Assembly: GCA_023128035.1 (NCBI GenBank)
Contig: JAGMES010000184.1
Coordinates: 1 to 8,095, forward strand
Source: Halanaerobiales bacterium
GTDB lineage: Bacteria > Bacillota_F > Halanaerobiia > DY22613
Length of the DNA: 8,095 nucleotides
Direction: 5' to 3'
Positions 6,895-8,095 of the stretch are shown in pieces (within the stretch, counting starts at the first letter, position 1; each line of letters starts with the position of its first letter). The translations under genes and the position numbers were made by a program. Under the pieces are notes generated by a model. The model searched no databases and was not told where the DNA came from. It saw only the letters and a program-made list of their open reading frames with translations.

Positions 6895-7944
6895 TCATTT
6901 TATTTTTTTCTGTAAATCTAAAATTTTATTCTTATCTGGATTTTCAATCACGCCATATTCAGTAATAATTCCAGTAATATTCTCATGTGGAGTTACATCA
7001 AAGGCAGGATTGAAAATCTCAACACCTTCTGGTGCAATTTGTACATCAAAAACATGAGTCACTTCTCTACTAGACCGTTCTTCAATCGGAATCTCGTCAC
7101 CAGTAGCTATACTAAAATCAAAAGTTGATATTGGTGCGGCTATATAAAAAGGAATTCCATGCTCTTTTGCCAAAACAGAAAGAGAATAAGTTCCAATTTT
7201 ATTGGCTGCATCTCCATTAGCAGCAATTCGATCAGCCCCGACAACGATCTTTTGAATACGACCGATTTTCATTGCATGACCCGCCATATTGTCAGTAATC
7301 AAAGTAACAGGGATCTTCTCCTGTACCATTTCCCAGGCTGTTAATCGTGCTCCCTGTAAATAAGGTCTTGTCTCATCTGCATAAACATCAATTTTCTTAC
7401 CTGCTTCGTTTGCTGCACGAATTACACCAAGTGCTGTTCCGTAATCCACAGTAGCTAAAGCTCCTGCATTACAATGAGTCAAAATAGTATCGCCATCATC
7501 GATTAAAGGTTCACCAAAGGAACCAATCTTACGATTGATTTCAATATCTTCATCAGCAATCTGATTAGCCTCTTTTACTAATTCATCTTTTAACTCATCT
7601 AAAGATAAATCCTTTTTAGATTTGGCAACTTCAGTCATTCGCTCAATTGCCCAAAATAAATTTACAGCAGTTGGACGAGTTTGGCTAAGATATTCACATA
7701 CTTCTTCTAACTCTTTTAACAAAGATGATACGTCCTTTGTAGTGCTGGTTAAAGCACCAATTGCAATACCATAAGCTGCTGTAGCGCCAATTGCAGGTGC
7801 CCCTCTAACCACCATTTCCCGAATACAATCACCTACTTCTTGATAAGTACTACAGGTAATAAATTCGGTAATAACTGGAAGTTTTCTTTGGTCCAATAAC
7901 TTCAATTTTCCATCATTGTAAATCATTGTTTTGATAGATTCCAT
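6895..7944 (-). CDS. mtnA: S-methyl-5-thioribose-1-phosphate isomerase
   Basis: A 349-residue isomerase that converts 5-methylthioribose-1-phosphate to 5-methylthioribulose-1-phosphate in methylthioadenosine salvage. Relatives also act on 5-deoxyribose-1-phosphate, from the radical SAM by-product 5'-deoxyadenosine. Visible motifs are VVRGAPAIGATAAYG (about 45-59), QTRPTAVNLFWAI (88-100), ILTHCNAGALAT with catalytic C158, ADETRPYLQGARLTAWEM (189-206), ITDNMAGHAM, IVVGADRIAANGDAANKIGT with catalytic D238, and NPAFDVTP near the end. Length is normal for the family, and the motifs separate it from the related eIF2B subunits. The start has GGAGG 6 nt upstream. It is the first gene of the operon in this window. 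The 150 nt upstream hold a strong dyad but no recognised S-box or T-box. Confidence 0.95.
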   Translation of the reverse strand: MESIKTMIYNDGKLKLLDQRKLPVITEFITCSTYQEVGDCIREMVVRGAPAIGATAAYGIAIGALTSTTKDVSSLLKELEEVCEYLSQTRPTAVNLFWAIERMTEVAKSKKDLSLDELKDELVKEANQIADEDIEINRKIGSFGEPLIDDGDTILTHCNAGALATVDYGTALGVIRAANEAGKKIDVYADETRPYLQGARLTAWEMVQEKIPVTLITDNMAGHAMKIGRIQKIVVGADRIAANGDAANKIGTYSLSVLAKEHGIPFYIAAPISTFDFSIATGDEIPIEERSSREVTHVFDVQIAPEGVEIFNPAFDVTPHENITGIITEYGVIENPDKNKILDLQKKIK

Positions 7945-7959
7945 TTTATTCCTCCAATC

Positions 7960-7985
7960 TATATATTCATCAGTATGAATATATA
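7960..7985. promoter_or_regulatory. Perfect AT-rich inverted repeat upstream of mtnA
   Basis: Two perfect 11-nt arms (TATATATTCAT at 7960-7970 and its complement at 7975-7985) surround the 4-nt loop CAGT. It lies 5 nt upstream of the mtnA ribosome site. It may be the operator of an unknown repressor or a hairpin in the leader that affects translation; it has no T run and is AT-rich, so a terminator is unlikely. A weak promoter candidate on the minus strand, TTGTCT then 17 bp then CATACT (about 7972-8000), overlaps it. The remaining upstream DNA to 8095 shows no gene. Confidence 0.55.
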
Positions 7986-8095
7986 CTAATTTCTAGACAA
8001 ATGAATAGATTCCTTCTACTTTTTTGAAATTTAAAAACAATCTCACAAATTGTATCTACTTCTAAAATCTAACTTTATCTTTTGAGTTAAGACCC

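Noticed and set aside
7159..7344. Plus-strand 61-codon frame
   Set aside because: It is antisense to conserved mtnA motifs and has no features of its own.
7986..8095. Possible S-box or T-box riboswitch before mtnA
   Set aside because: None of the conserved core motifs of either class was found in the available upstream DNA; a leader element further upstream cannot be excluded.

Overview
The window is a low-GC stretch from what looks like an anaerobic member of the Bacillota. Genes are tightly packed, Shine-Dalgarno sites are strong (GGAGG, GAGGAGG, AAGGGGG), promoters are sigma-A-like and terminators are clear hairpins. A short, archaeal/Thermotoga-type AhcY beside MtaD and MtnA would fit Halanaerobiales or a related thermophilic or anaerobic group, but this placement is a guess from memory. 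All supported genes lie on the minus strand, so transcription runs from high to low coordinates.

Right half (about 7985 down to 4235): a three-gene operon, mtnA - ahcY - mtaD. It has gaps of 12 and 38 nt, good ribosome sites, a perfect 11-bp-arm dyad just upstream of mtnA, and a hairpin terminator after mtaD. The three enzymes handle nucleoside by-products of S-adenosylmethionine: S-adenosylhomocysteine, methylthioadenosine and probably 5'-deoxyadenosine. Pairing a deaminase with a short-form hydrolase raises the possibility that S-adenosylhomocysteine is first deaminated to S-inosylhomocysteine and then hydrolysed.

Middle (4199 down to 2196): a single large gene for a radical SAM enzyme. 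It has a cobalamin-binding-like N-terminus, an unusual CX4CX2C cluster motif and a C-terminal winged-helix region resembling PqqD-like peptide-recognition domains. It ends at a strong terminator. No substrate peptide gene is visible nearby. About 340 nt of very AT-rich DNA without a convincing gene follow.

Left part (1856 down to 33): a RadC-like JAMM protein whose N-terminus is a two-CXXC zinc-ribbon-like module instead of the usual helix-hairpin-helix domain, with its own terminator. Next is the remnant of a ZIP-family metal transporter. It keeps a strong promoter with a 19-bp spacer, a ribosome site and a start codon, but has lost about half its coding sequence and is out of frame. Last is a TetR-family regulator with a near-ideal promoter and an operator-like dyad just downstream of it, which suggests autoregulation; its other targets are probably outside the window.

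No RNA genes, CRISPR arrays, insertion sequences or complete mobile elements were seen. The most interesting points are the radical SAM protein with a possible peptide-recognition domain, the zinc-ribbon/RadC architecture, and the possible S-inosylhomocysteine route.
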